Positions 24,624 through 32,576 of a stretch of 55,751 bases of DNA are shown here, piece by piece. Each line of letters begins with the position of its first letter. The stretch's first letter is position 1. Position numbers and translations under genes: made by a program. Source of the DNA: JAJRTA01 sp965603125 (GTDB taxonomy: Bacteria; Zixibacteria; MSB-5A5; GN15; FEB-12); NCBI GenBank assembly GCA_965603125.1, contig CBFDBU010000021.1, positions 1-55,751 on the forward strand, written 5' to 3'. Under the pieces are notes generated by a model. It searched no databases and was not told the DNA's origin. It saw only the letters and a list, made by a program, of their open reading frames with translations.

Positions 24624-26198
24624 TCACCTGCCAAGAACGATATCAACAGCCAACACAACCGCCGGGTGCTCCCGCACGATCACTTCACGGTAGGCGCGGG
24701 TAGTGGAGTATTTCCGTTGAAAAGCAATCTCCTTCAGCCTCGAATAGATGTAGCCGCGGTGAATGTAAAACTGCCGTTCATCTTCGTGTCGAGAGGCGGC
24801 CAGCAGCCCCGCCAGGGCAGTATTGACATCATTAGAAGCGCTATCGGAAACCGCGAGCTCCACCATGCCGGCGATGAGCTCGGTGCGCGGGGTCTGGTAG
24901 GTGAACCCTTCGCAAGCGGCAAAGGCAGCTACCTCGGCGCTCCACAGCTCGATCATACCGTCTTCGCCCGTTCGATCGATGATCTCGTTCTGGTACTCGC
25001 CGGCAAAACGCTGAAGGAGAAGCGAATTCTCCAGGGCCCGGGGAAAACTGCGTCCTCGTGCCGACTCGCAGTAGAAGTCCGGAACCAATCCGTGCCCGAC
25101 GTCGTTGAGGGTGGAGTCGAAATCGTTGAGGTACACCGGACCGTCCAGGTAGTATCGCGAAACGGTCAAGCGGAGGCCGTCGCCGTCGAGAAAACGGATA
25201 TACGTCTGAACCAGTCCTTTGCCGAAGGTGGTATCACCCACCAGGGCCGCTCGCCCGGCCTGCTGTAGCGCCCCGGCCACAATCTCCGCTGAAGAGGCCG
25301 AACCCCGATCGACAATGACCGCCATGGGCAAACCGGCGGCAAGGTCCTCGCCGGTGGCGAAGTACGCCCCCGCACTCCAGCGGGACCGGCCCTCGGTGCC
25401 GACAACGAACTGATGCTCTCCTAAGAAGAGATCCGCCGTCCGGCAGGCCTCGACAAGAAGGCCTCCCGGGTTGCCACGAAGATCAAGGATAAGCCCCCTG
25501 GAGTTTCTTGTGGAATCGGCCACAAGGGAATCAACGGCGGCCCGGACATCGTCCGCCGCGCCCGAGTCGAAATCGAGCAGCCTTATGTACACCACGCTGT
25601 CCGGCGTAAGGCCGGCATACGGAACATGCACAAACGGTATCCGGCGCCGAACAACGGTCACGTTGAGAGTGTCCCGGTCGACCGGGCGGTAGACGTTCAG
25701 GGCCACGGCCGTTCCTTCTTCACCGCGCAGAACGGCGGAGGCTTCTGACAGGCTCATAGCCGCGAAATCGCGCGAGTCAGCCGTGACGATAATATCACCG
25801 GTCAGCAGGCCCGCCTCATCGGACGGCCCGTTCTCGCGCACCGACACAATCAGGAGACCTCTCTCATCGGCGATCACGGTCACGCCGATGCCGCCGTATG
25901 CGCCCGACTCCTGTTCCTCCATGCGGCTGAATGCGGACGATGTTACGTAGTCCGTGTAGCGATCGAGGCGGCCGGTAATGGCCCGGCGAGCGGCGACCAC
26001 CAGCCGATCCCAGTCGACCTGGCCGTGGTAGTTTTTCTCGATGTGTATGGCCGCCGCGACCAACCGGTAGGCCGGCTCAATACCCGGGTCGGAGAGCACG
26101 TAGATTGCCATGCCCCCGATGACAAGCACCATTAGCGTAACCAGGACCAGGGACACGAAAACCGAGCGGCGATCCAGCACGGGAGCGGATTGACTCAT
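24624..26198 (-). CDS. ctpA: S41-family C-terminal processing peptidase
   Basis: A 524-aa inner-membrane-anchored periplasmic serine protease. An N-terminal membrane helix (VFVSLVLVTLMVLVIGGMAI) is followed by a PDZ domain (about 95-170; GIGVTVIADERGLLIVSV, then GLLTGDIIV) and the S41 domain. There, GLILDLRGNPGG, the nucleophile loop RGSASSAEIVAGAL and the catalytic Lys in TTFGKGLVQT are present. A C-terminal helical region of about 130 residues follows. Such proteases trim C-termini of envelope proteins and regulate peptidoglycan hydrolases. Its ATG overlaps the tmk stop by 4 nt. Confidence 0.9.
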   Translation of the reverse strand: MSQSAPVLDRRSVFVSLVLVTLMVLVIGGMAIYVLSDPGIEPAYRLVAAAIHIEKNYHGQVDWDRLVVAARRAITGRLDRYTDYVTSSAFSRMEEQESGAYGGIGVTVIADERGLLIVSVRENGPSDEAGLLTGDIIVTADSRDFAAMSLSEASAVLRGEEGTAVALNVYRPVDRDTLNVTVVRRRIPFVHVPYAGLTPDSVVYIRLLDFDSGAADDVRAAVDSLVADSTRNSRGLILDLRGNPGGLLVEACRTADLFLGEHQFVVGTEGRSRWSAGAYFATGEDLAAGLPMAVIVDRGSASSAEIVAGALQQAGRAALVGDTTFGKGLVQTYIRFLDGDGLRLTVSRYYLDGPVYLNDFDSTLNDVGHGLVPDFYCESARGRSFPRALENSLLLQRFAGEYQNEIIDRTGEDGMIELWSAEVAAFAACEGFTYQTPRTELIAGMVELAVSDSASNDVNTALAGLLAASRHEDERQFYIHRGYIYSRLKEIAFQRKYSTTRAYREVIVREHPAVVLAVDIVLGR

Positions 26199-26827
26199 GT
26201 GATCTCGATCCTTCTGGCCAGTATCTTCCTGATGTCGCTGAAGATGTCTTCAATCGACCGGGAAGCATCGATGACCTTCACGCGCCTTCTTTCCTTCCGG
26301 GCAATCTCCAGGAATCCGCGCCGAACACGGTCAAAGAAGGCGTGAGACTGGGTTTCCAGCCGATCCCGCTGGTTTCCCAAACGGGACAGGGCCAGGTGGG
26401 GGTCGATATCCAGAAGCATGGTCAGATCCGGCTTGAGATCGCCCACCGCCACTCGGTGCAGGGAACGCACCATCCTGACATCCATTTTCCGGCCGTAACC
26501 CTGGTAAGCGGTCGTACTGTCGTAGAAGCGGTCACACAGTACCATTTTGCCCTGGAAGAGGAAGGGGACAATCTCCCGAGCGGTTATCTCCGCACGGGCC
26601 GCCTCATAAAGGAGAAGTTCGGTAGCCGGCTCGATGGTAAGACGACGGTCCAGGAGTATCTTTCTGATCCTCTCGGCAGTCCTTGTCGAGCCCGGTTCGC
26701 GCAGGAGCTTCACCTGGTGGTCGTGGCCGGAAAGATACTGGTACGTCAAAACAGCCTGGGTGGTTTTCCCACACCCGTCAATCCCCTCGAAGGTAACGAA
26801 GAGTCCTCTGGCTGGCCTGACGCTCAT
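26195..26827 (-). CDS. tmk: Thymidylate kinase
   Basis: Tmk phosphorylates dTMP to dTDP. ATG 26827 gives 210 aa, the usual size; a 17-codon longer frame is unlikely. The P-loop FEGIDGCGKTT, the DR-Y motif LCDRFYDSTTAYQGYGR, and LLREPGSTRTAERIR (the dTMP-site EPG loop) are visible, as is the LID with DRLETQ. It lies between a terminator upstream and ctpA downstream and so heads a two-gene operon. Confidence 0.92.
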   Translation of the reverse strand: MSVRPARGLFVTFEGIDGCGKTTQAVLTYQYLSGHDHQVKLLREPGSTRTAERIRKILLDRRLTIEPATELLLYEAARAEITAREIVPFLFQGKMVLCDRFYDSTTAYQGYGRKMDVRMVRSLHRVAVGDLKPDLTMLLDIDPHLALSRLGNQRDRLETQSHAFFDRVRRGFLEIARKERRRVKVIDASRSIEDIFSDIRKILARRIEIT

Positions 26828-26856
26828 TCGGACACCCAAGCTTGGGAAACTCCCAT

Positions 26857-26886
26857 GAAAAACCGGCGACTCGATCAATCGCCGGT
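26857..26886 (-). terminator. Rho-independent terminator after inositol-phosphate synthase
   Basis: On the minus strand ACCGGCGA (26879-26886) pairs with TCGCCGGT (26862-26869), 9-nt loop, followed by TTTTTC. It sits 28 nt past the stop of the synthase gene and separates it from tmk. Confidence 0.7.
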
Positions 26887-26913
26887 CATATTAGCAAATA
26901 GCACAGGCAGACA

Positions 26914-28116
26914 CTACTTTTTTCTGGTCACCACCCGCTTTTTCGCTGCCGTCGCGGTGGCGTTGTTTTTGACGGCCGGCTTCCGGACAGTAACCTTCCT
27001 GGCAGCGACTTTCACTTTGCGCGGCTTTCGAGCGGCCTGTTTCCAGCCGTATTTGGCGATGAACTCCTCCGTGAGTCGCCGCGCCTCGTCGTCGGTGTAT
27101 TGAATTGGCGGCGATTTCTTGAAGTAGGCCGAGGGCTCTATCAAGGCTCCGGAAAGGCCGTTGTCCAGCCCCAGCTTGCAGCAGCGGATGGCATCGATCA
27201 CTACACCGGCGGAGTTGGGACTGTCCCATACTTCCATCTTCAGCTCCACATTCAGCGGGACCTCGCCGAACGTGGTCCCTTCCATGCGGATATAAGCCCA
27301 TTTGCGATCGCTCAGCCATTCGACATAGTCAGACGGGCCTATGTGGACGTTGCCCGGTCCTATGTCGTAAGTGAGTTGACTGGTGACGGCGTTGGTCTTG
27401 GATATCTTCTTAGACTCCAGCCGCGAGCGCTCCAGCATGTTGAGAAAATCGGTATTTCCGCCCACGTTAAGCTGGCTGGTCCGGTCCAGCTTTACGCCGC
27501 GCTCCAGGAACAGCCGCGTCAGCACCCGGTGCGCGATAGTGGCGCCGACCTGCGATTTTATGTCATCGCCGATAACCGGGAGACCTTTCTCCTTAAACCG
27601 CTTCTGCCAGTATGGCTCCCTGGCGATAAAGACCGGGATGCAGTTTACGAAGCCGCAGCCGGCCTCGAGAATCTGCTCCACGTACCACTTGGTCGCTTCC
27701 TCGGAACCGACCGGAAGGTAGCTGACGACAACATCTGTCTTGCTCTCCCTGAGCAGCTTGGCGATATCCACAGTGTCCCCGGGAGCCTTCTCTATGACCT
27801 GTGAGAGATAGTACCCCAGGCCGTCGTGGGTCATGCCCCGCTGCACGATGATACCGCACTTCGGTACCTTGGAGAACACGTAGGTATTATTCGGCCTGGT
27901 GAAGACGGCTTCGGAGAGGTCTTTGCCCACCTTGTTCTTGTCAATGTCGATGGCGGCGGAGAACTCAATATCGCGAATGTGATAACCGCCCAGGTTGACG
28001 TGCATCAGTCCCGGAACAAAGTCATCATCTTTGGCCTTCTTGTAAAACTCAACTCCCTGCACCAGCGACGAGGCGCAGTTGCCGACACCGATTATGGCTA
28101 CGCGTACCTTACCCAT
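26914..28116 (-). CDS. ino1: myo-inositol-1-phosphate synthase
   Basis: Makes 1L-myo-inositol 1-phosphate from glucose 6-phosphate using NAD. ATG 28116, behind AAAGGA, directly starts MGKVRVAIIGVGNCASSLVQGV, the NAD-binding Rossmann motif; longer frames add unrelated residues. The 400-aa core follows the short prokaryotic MIPS type, with LPVGSEEATKWYV, DDIKSQVGATIAHR, LNVGGNTDFLNML, SDYVEWLSDRKWAYI and LELKMEVWDSPNSAG-type blocks. The last 40 residues are an unusual tail rich in Lys, Arg, Ala and Val (KVKVAARKVTVRKPAV), not part of the enzyme fold. The product could feed inositol lipids; a CDP-alcohol phosphatidyltransferase lies 2.7 kb away. Confidence 0.92.
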   Translation of the reverse strand: MGKVRVAIIGVGNCASSLVQGVEFYKKAKDDDFVPGLMHVNLGGYHIRDIEFSAAIDIDKNKVGKDLSEAVFTRPNNTYVFSKVPKCGIIVQRGMTHDGLGYYLSQVIEKAPGDTVDIAKLLRESKTDVVVSYLPVGSEEATKWYVEQILEAGCGFVNCIPVFIAREPYWQKRFKEKGLPVIGDDIKSQVGATIAHRVLTRLFLERGVKLDRTSQLNVGGNTDFLNMLERSRLESKKISKTNAVTSQLTYDIGPGNVHIGPSDYVEWLSDRKWAYIRMEGTTFGEVPLNVELKMEVWDSPNSAGVVIDAIRCCKLGLDNGLSGALIEPSAYFKKSPPIQYTDDEARRLTEEFIAKYGWKQAARKPRKVKVAARKVTVRKPAVKNNATATAAKKRVVTRKK

Positions 28117-28218
28117 AGTATGGAATCCTTTCCCGCTCTCATGTCCGTTACCTGACAGCCTGTCGGTCGCCATGATAGAGAGCGCCCGTGGTGGTGTCAA
28201 ATGAAAACCGGCTTCTCC

Positions 28219-28264
28219 TTGCCTTTTTATATCATTAGTATATATTCTATGACCAGATGGTCAT
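28219..28264 (+). promoter_or_regulatory. Promoter with perfect palindromic operator before tetR
   Basis: TTGCCT (28219-28224) and TATATT (28241-28246), spaced 16 nt, form a plausible sigma-70-type promoter. Just downstream, ATGACCA-GA-TGGTCAT (28249-28264) is a perfect 7-bp inverted repeat with a 2-bp centre, of the size TetR dimers bind, and would overlap the transcription start. The operator lies between tetR and the divergent inositol-phosphate synthase gene, so it could serve both. Confidence 0.65.
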
Positions 28265-28335
28265 CAAGGACAACTACCCGGGACGGGCCCGTGTCGCCGG
28301 TGCGCCCGGCCCGGTAATACGTGGAGACAGCGCCG

Positions 28336-28983
28336 ATGCTGGATGAAAACATAGTGGTGAGACTGGTGGCGCGCGGAATCGTCGCTGACACTTTCCGCCG
28401 CCTTTCGCCCGAGAAGAAAAACCAGATATACCAGGCTGCAATCAGGCTGCTCGGCGAGTACGGGTACGACGGCCTGTCGGTGGACGAACTGTGCCGTGAG
28501 GCCGCCATCTCCAAGGGTTCGTTTTTTCAGTATTTCCCGTCCAAGAGCCATCTGCTGGAGTTCACGGTGCTTGTCTTTGACGACTTTCTGGCCTGGTGGA
28601 TGGCTGAGTTGCGATTGAATGAACGTGCCGTGCTGGCCTCGGACCGGCTGCGATCTCTCTATCAGGCGTTGACGGTCGACTCCAGGTTGTCTCGGCAAGA
28701 GGAGCGGTTCTACCTCTTTGTCACGAACGCCATAGATCATGCCGCGGTTAAGCTCGAGGGAATTGACATAGAGCGGCATATCAGCGGCTATGTGACCGAG
28801 ATAATCGCTCGCGGCGAGCAAACCGGTGAGATTCGGGGCGACTTCGACGTGGAACTGACGGGGCGCTTGACGGCGCTGGTTATCAGCGCCCTCGTGGAAG
28901 GACAATATGCCGGACAGCGACTCCCGCGCCACGACATGCAGGAGTACCTTATTTCCTTCCTCTTCGACGGGATCAAGGCGTAG
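28336..28983 (+). CDS. TetR family transcriptional regulator
   Basis: A 215-aa one-component repressor-type protein. The N-terminal HTH (about residues 30-75) reads IYQAAIRLLGEYGYDGLSVDELCREAAISKGSFFQYFPSKSHLLEF, the standard TetR_N pattern. The C-terminal ligand domain is helical and not assignable to a class. ATG 28336 (MLDENIV) is preferred over a start five codons earlier. A perfect palindrome lies 72 nt upstream, so autorepression is likely. No efflux pump or catabolic gene is adjacent; the divergent neighbour is inositol-phosphate synthase. Confidence 0.88.
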   Translation: MLDENIVVRLVARGIVADTFRRLSPEKKNQIYQAAIRLLGEYGYDGLSVDELCREAAISKGSFFQYFPSKSHLLEFTVLVFDDFLAWWMAELRLNERAVLASDRLRSLYQALTVDSRLSRQEERFYLFVTNAIDHAAVKLEGIDIERHISGYVTEIIARGEQTGEIRGDFDVELTGRLTALVISALVEGQYAGQRLPRHDMQEYLISFLFDGIKA

Positions 28984-29065
28984 TGTCCGCGGTTGCCCGC
29001 ATTAGTACAGCTTGCCGCCCAGCTTCGTCTCACTGATCGGGCCCACCGGCGACGCTTTTGTGCGC

Positions 29066-29128
29066 GGCAGACGCCCTCGTCTGCCCGTTGACAGATGTCT
29101 GATCCCGGGGCAGACCGGGAGGTCTGCC
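29066..29128. repeat. Two GGCAG...CTGCC palindromes
   Basis: GGCAGACG (29066-29073) pairs with CGTCTGCC (29078-29085), and GGCAGACC (29109-29116) with GGTCTGCC (29121-29128), each with a 4-nt loop and 8-bp perfect arms. They lie between convergent tetR and pfkB-type genes and share the GGCAG/CTGCC frame of the palindrome at 9608-9631. No T tract follows, so a dispersed repeat is likelier than a terminator. Confidence 0.55.
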
Positions 29129-29176
29129 GCCCACGGTATGACAGAGAAAGTGAGTTGAGCCCTCAGGCGTCCCTGC

Positions 29177-30112
29177 CTACCGGTTGACGCCGACGTCAAG
29201 CCTGAAATCCCGCAGGGTCAACAGGCTCTCCTGGCGCTCGCGGATCATGCCCTCGGTCATGGAGAAATCCGGCCCTGTGTTTTCGATCATCACAGACGAA
29301 GTGCTGGAAGCGAAGTAGCCTGCTCGTCGAAGGTCCCCTCCCGTCTTGAGATACTCAAACGTAAACCCGGCCATGTATGTATCACCGGCTCCGGTGGAGT
29401 CAAGCAGGTCAATGCCATAGGCGGGCACCTCAATATATTCGTGGCCGTCAAAGATCAGGGAACCCAGCTCGGCCAGCGTGACGATAACCACCTTTGGCCC
29501 CCACGACTTGATTATGCGTGCCGCCTCGTAGGGGTCGTGACGGCAGTCAATCCCGGTCAGAATCCGTCCTTCCAACTCATTCGGCTTGACGATATCGAAC
29601 ACGCGAAGGATGTCCTGTATACCATCCGCCTTTTCATGGTAGATGCGGCCGTTCTCATCGGCGCCACGAATCAATCCCTGCGGGTCACAGAAGAACAACC
29701 CGTCGAAATCACCACGAATGTCTCTTATGCCGTCAAACGATACTTCGCCAAGGATCGGCCCGATGAGCACAGCCGTTGCATCCCGGTACCACCCCGGATC
29801 AATCGCGTCTATGTTGGCGGCACGTCCCAACAGGTCGAGGGAACGGTTGCCGAAATCGTCATAGTAAATCAGGGAGAAGCCGCCCGTCTCGTCGGAGGGT
29901 ATGATTTCATGCTCAATGCCGTACCGGGCCAGTTCGGCGATGAAATGGCTTTTGAAGTCGTCGCCCACAGCGCCCACCAGTCTGACCTGCTCGCCCATCT
30001 TGGCCAGGGCCAGGGCGGCGTTGGTAGAGCAGCCGGAGAGGACGCGCCCGTCCGGCTCGACCTTTTTCGTTTTGATATAGTCGTATACCGGGTTGCCGAT
30101 AGCGGTGATCAT
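29177..30112 (-). CDS. PfkB family carbohydrate/nucleoside kinase
   Basis: A 311-aa ribokinase-fold enzyme from ATG 30112, which overlaps the upstream gene's stop (ATGA). The N-terminal PfkB pattern GGCSTNAAL-like (SGCSTNAALALAKMGEQVRLVGAVGDD) and the C-terminal ATP/anion-hole motif DSTGAGDTYMAGF with the catalytic Asp are intact. The substrate is unknown; adenosine, ribose, fructose 1-phosphate and inositol kinases all belong here. Related sugar kinases of uncultured bacteria carry the same NPVYDY start, but this gives no specificity. It is downstream of the CDP-alcohol phosphatidyltransferase and the unknown gene, apparently one transcript. Confidence 0.85.
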   Translation of the reverse strand: MITAIGNPVYDYIKTKKVEPDGRVLSGCSTNAALALAKMGEQVRLVGAVGDDFKSHFIAELARYGIEHEIIPSDETGGFSLIYYDDFGNRSLDLLGRAANIDAIDPGWYRDATAVLIGPILGEVSFDGIRDIRGDFDGLFFCDPQGLIRGADENGRIYHEKADGIQDILRVFDIVKPNELEGRILTGIDCRHDPYEAARIIKSWGPKVVIVTLAELGSLIFDGHEYIEVPAYGIDLLDSTGAGDTYMAGFTFEYLKTGGDLRRAGYFASSTSSVMIENTGPDFSMTEGMIRERQESLLTLRDFRLDVGVNR

Positions 30113-30789
30113 GTGTTGCCCTCGAAAGAATGATTCAGACGAATGGCCTTTAGTAGTTCGTCCGATGCTCGCCAGTCCGCTTGTACAGCCCGGTCCAGTT
30201 TGCTCCATCGAGAGAACAAGGTGTCATCGCCAGCACCAACGTGGGGCTTCAATTGAGTTAACAGTACCGCCAAAGCCTTCATATTGAGAATGTTTAACAC
30301 AGTTAACCAGTATTTCAGAAACTCAATGTCGGATTCTGCTATGCTGGCATTTATGCGCATACTAGGATACCACTCTTCCAAGAATTGTTTGTAGTGATGG
30401 GAAACCATCGACAATCGATTATATGCTCCTTTCCAGTCCGCAAGTCCCTGCTCTTTTAGAACATCCCGGACTTCTCGTGCCGACACTTTCTTCTTACCTA
30501 CTAGTTGTGGCTTGAGTTGTATTGCCAGTAGCTTGTGAGAGATCTCTTGTGCCAATCGCAGTTCGTGCAGCCCAGAAGAGACATAGCCAAGTTTGAAGCA
30601 TTCCGTAACAGCCTGATTGATCTCTAACAGGAAATCCACCAGAAGTATGATGTGTGTATCCAGTTGGGATTTCCTTTTAAGTCGCCTAAGCTGTCGTGAA
30701 CATTTGATCAATTCACGTTCGATCTTGCGCCTCAAGATCACGTGGTGCCTTAACTGTTTCTGGAAGATACGCCCAAACTTGGTTGCCAC
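30109..30789 (-). CDS. Unknown helical protein, AT-rich insertion between operon genes
   Basis: A 226-aa protein I do not recognise. It is basic at the N-terminus (LRHHVILRRKIERELIKCSRQLRRLKRKSQ) and helical throughout, with a SHHYKQFLEEWYPSM segment. Its organisation of long helices with R/K and H is loosely like HEPN or DUF5677-type proteins of defence loci, but no motif can be fixed. Sampled lines of sequence are about 40-52% G+C against about 58% next door, suggesting recent acquisition. It fits tightly: its start is 3 nt from the end of the lipid synthase gene and its stop overlaps the PfkB start by 4 nt, so it would be expressed with them. Confidence 0.55.
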   Translation of the reverse strand: MATKFGRIFQKQLRHHVILRRKIERELIKCSRQLRRLKRKSQLDTHIILLVDFLLEINQAVTECFKLGYVSSGLHELRLAQEISHKLLAIQLKPQLVGKKKVSAREVRDVLKEQGLADWKGAYNRLSMVSHHYKQFLEEWYPSMRINASIAESDIEFLKYWLTVLNILNMKALAVLLTQLKPHVGAGDDTLFSRWSKLDRAVQADWRASDELLKAIRLNHSFEGNT

Positions 30790-30792
30790 CAG

Positions 30793-31449
30793 CTACACTT
30801 CCCGCTTTTTGCCGAGTACCTTCCTGGCATAGAGCAGACGCTGAATAGCAGTGATAAACGAAGTCACACCGACGATTATAAGCGCGAACTCCAGCCAGCC
30901 ACCCCGGGGCCAGGTGCCGGTCGGTAGGTAATGCTCCAGGATGGACCCGGCGACAATCAGGATGAACTTCTCCAGCCTCCCCATGATGCCGACGGCGCAA
31001 TTCTCCATCTTACCTATCGATTCGGCTGCAGCTCTCGTGTAGCTGGCGATAATCATACTGAATAGCGCAAAGAGCCCCCAACCCGGATGAACCGCTCCGG
31101 ACAGTGTGATACCCGCCAAGATGAAAAACTCGCCGTAGCGGTCTGAAACGTGATCCAATATCCCACCAAAGACGGTATCGATCTTTCCGGCGCGGGCGGT
31201 GCTGCCGTCCAGCATGTCCGTGAAGGCCGCCGCCAGCATCCAGAACACACCCCAGAGCATCAGCCCCTTCCAGAAGAAGACTCCGGAGAGAATGGCGCAC
31301 ACGGCCGAGACTGCCGTCAGGAAATTGGGCGATAAACCCAGTTTGAGACAGTAACGGCCCAGGACGAGGAATGTATCCTCGTAGAACTGTCGCTTTCGCT
31401 GGTTCAGAGTGGGAGCCGGCTGTTGCTCCCCGGTATTGGTTCTGGCCAT
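30793..31449 (-). CDS. CDP-alcohol phosphatidyltransferase, PIP-synthase-like
   Basis: A 218-aa inner-membrane enzyme from ATG 31449 with about six membrane helices. The family signature DG-x2-AR-x8-G-x3-D-x3-D is perfect (DGSTARAGKIDTVFGGILDHVSD). Downstream, SYTRAAAESIGKMENCAVGIMGRLEKFILIV resembles the SYxxARAE...E-R/K-x-E-R/K part of phosphatidylinositol-phosphate synthases of actinobacteria and archaetidylinositol-phosphate synthases. This is a family comparison from memory, not an alignment. With inositol-1-phosphate synthase nearby, phosphatidylinositol phosphate synthesis is the most attractive role; PgsA-type glycerol phosphate transfer remains possible. It is divergent from obgE. 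Confidence 0.8.
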   Translation of the reverse strand: MARTNTGEQQPAPTLNQRKRQFYEDTFLVLGRYCLKLGLSPNFLTAVSAVCAILSGVFFWKGLMLWGVFWMLAAAFTDMLDGSTARAGKIDTVFGGILDHVSDRYGEFFILAGITLSGAVHPGWGLFALFSMIIASYTRAAAESIGKMENCAVGIMGRLEKFILIVAGSILEHYLPTGTWPRGGWLEFALIIVGVTSFITAIQRLLYARKVLGKKREV

Positions 31450-31577
31450 GCTCAGAATATATGCCAATGGTGTTTTGCCGTCAACCGCCCTGTGCAACGA
31501 AAACCGGGCCCGCCAACCGACGCTCAATACCCAATCGGTGATTGACTTTCCCCGGGGTGGATGGGATATTGCGAGCG

Positions 31578-32576
31578 GTGTTTGTCGACTACGTTGAGAT
31601 AGAGGTGGCAGCCGGCGACGGTGGAGCCGGTTGCGTGTCATTCCGCAGGGAGAAATACGCAGCCAAGGGTGGTCCCGATGGCGGCGACGGAGGCCGGGGC
31701 GGGGATATCGTGGCTGTGGCCGACCCGAATCTGTCCACGTTACTCGACTACCGGTACCGGCGGCACTATCGGGCGGAAAATGGGAGACCCGGCGAGGGTT
31801 CGCTCAAGACGGGCAAGTCCGGTAACGACACGGAACTGCGGCTGCCGGTCGGCACGATGGTAATTGACCGCGAGACCAGGGCAATGATCGCCGACCTCGA
31901 CGACCCGGACGCAAGAGAGATCATTGCACGGGGAGGGACATTCGGCCGTGGCAATGCCTATTTCAAATCACCCACGAACCAGGCTCCCCGCGAGGCTCAA
32001 CCCGGCCGAGCCGGCGAGAAGCGGAAGATAGCGTTGGAGTTGAAGTTGCTGGCTGACGTCGGCCTCGTAGGACAACCGAATGCGGGCAAATCGACCATCT
32101 TGGCCGCGTTTTCAGCCGCCAGACCCAAGATCGCCGACTACCCGTTCACGACTTTAGTGCCGAACCTGGGGATTGTCAGGCTCAGGGAGTTCAAGTCCTG
32201 TGTGATGGCCGATATCCCCGGCCTGATCAAGGGCGCCGCTACCGGCAAGGGACTCGGCCGCCAGTTCCTCAAGCACATTCAGCGAACCCGGCTGCTTGTC
32301 TACATCATAGACGTGAATGAGCCGGACGTTCTCCAGACGCTTGGTGTCTTGCAACAGGAACTGGCCGATTTCGATCATACGCTTCTTGACCGGCCTTCGT
32401 TTGTGGTCATCACAAAGATCGATACCGTGACTGAAAGCAACCTGAAAAAACTTTCCAACAATTTTGGCGGCGGCTACCTTTGCCTGTCGGCGGTAACCGG
32501 TAAGGGGGCCGAGGAATTCCTCCTGGAGGTAGAGCGACAGCTTGATCAACAGCGAATTGAAAGAACGCCTGGCTGA
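31578..32576 (+). CDS. obgE: Obg family GTPase
   Basis: ObgE binds the 50S subunit and links ribosome maturation to growth state. The conserved N-terminus FVDYVEIEVAAGDGGAG fixes the start at GTG 31578; TTG 31569, with a better-spaced GGGGTGG box, is possible. The glycine-rich Obg fold (about 1-158) ends at EKRKIALELKLLADVGLVG, followed by G1 GQPNAGKST, G2/G3 DYPFTTLVPNLG and DIPGLIKGA, G4 TKID and G5 SAVTGKG. At 332 aa it has no C-terminal OCT or TGS domain, a common short form. It starts a run continuing with dprA and ptsH. Confidence 0.93.
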   Translation: MFVDYVEIEVAAGDGGAGCVSFRREKYAAKGGPDGGDGGRGGDIVAVADPNLSTLLDYRYRRHYRAENGRPGEGSLKTGKSGNDTELRLPVGTMVIDRETRAMIADLDDPDAREIIARGGTFGRGNAYFKSPTNQAPREAQPGRAGEKRKIALELKLLADVGLVGQPNAGKSTILAAFSAARPKIADYPFTTLVPNLGIVRLREFKSCVMADIPGLIKGAATGKGLGRQFLKHIQRTRLLVYIIDVNEPDVLQTLGVLQQELADFDHTLLDRPSFVVITKIDTVTESNLKKLSNNFGGGYLCLSAVTGKGAEEFLLEVERQLDQQRIERTPG

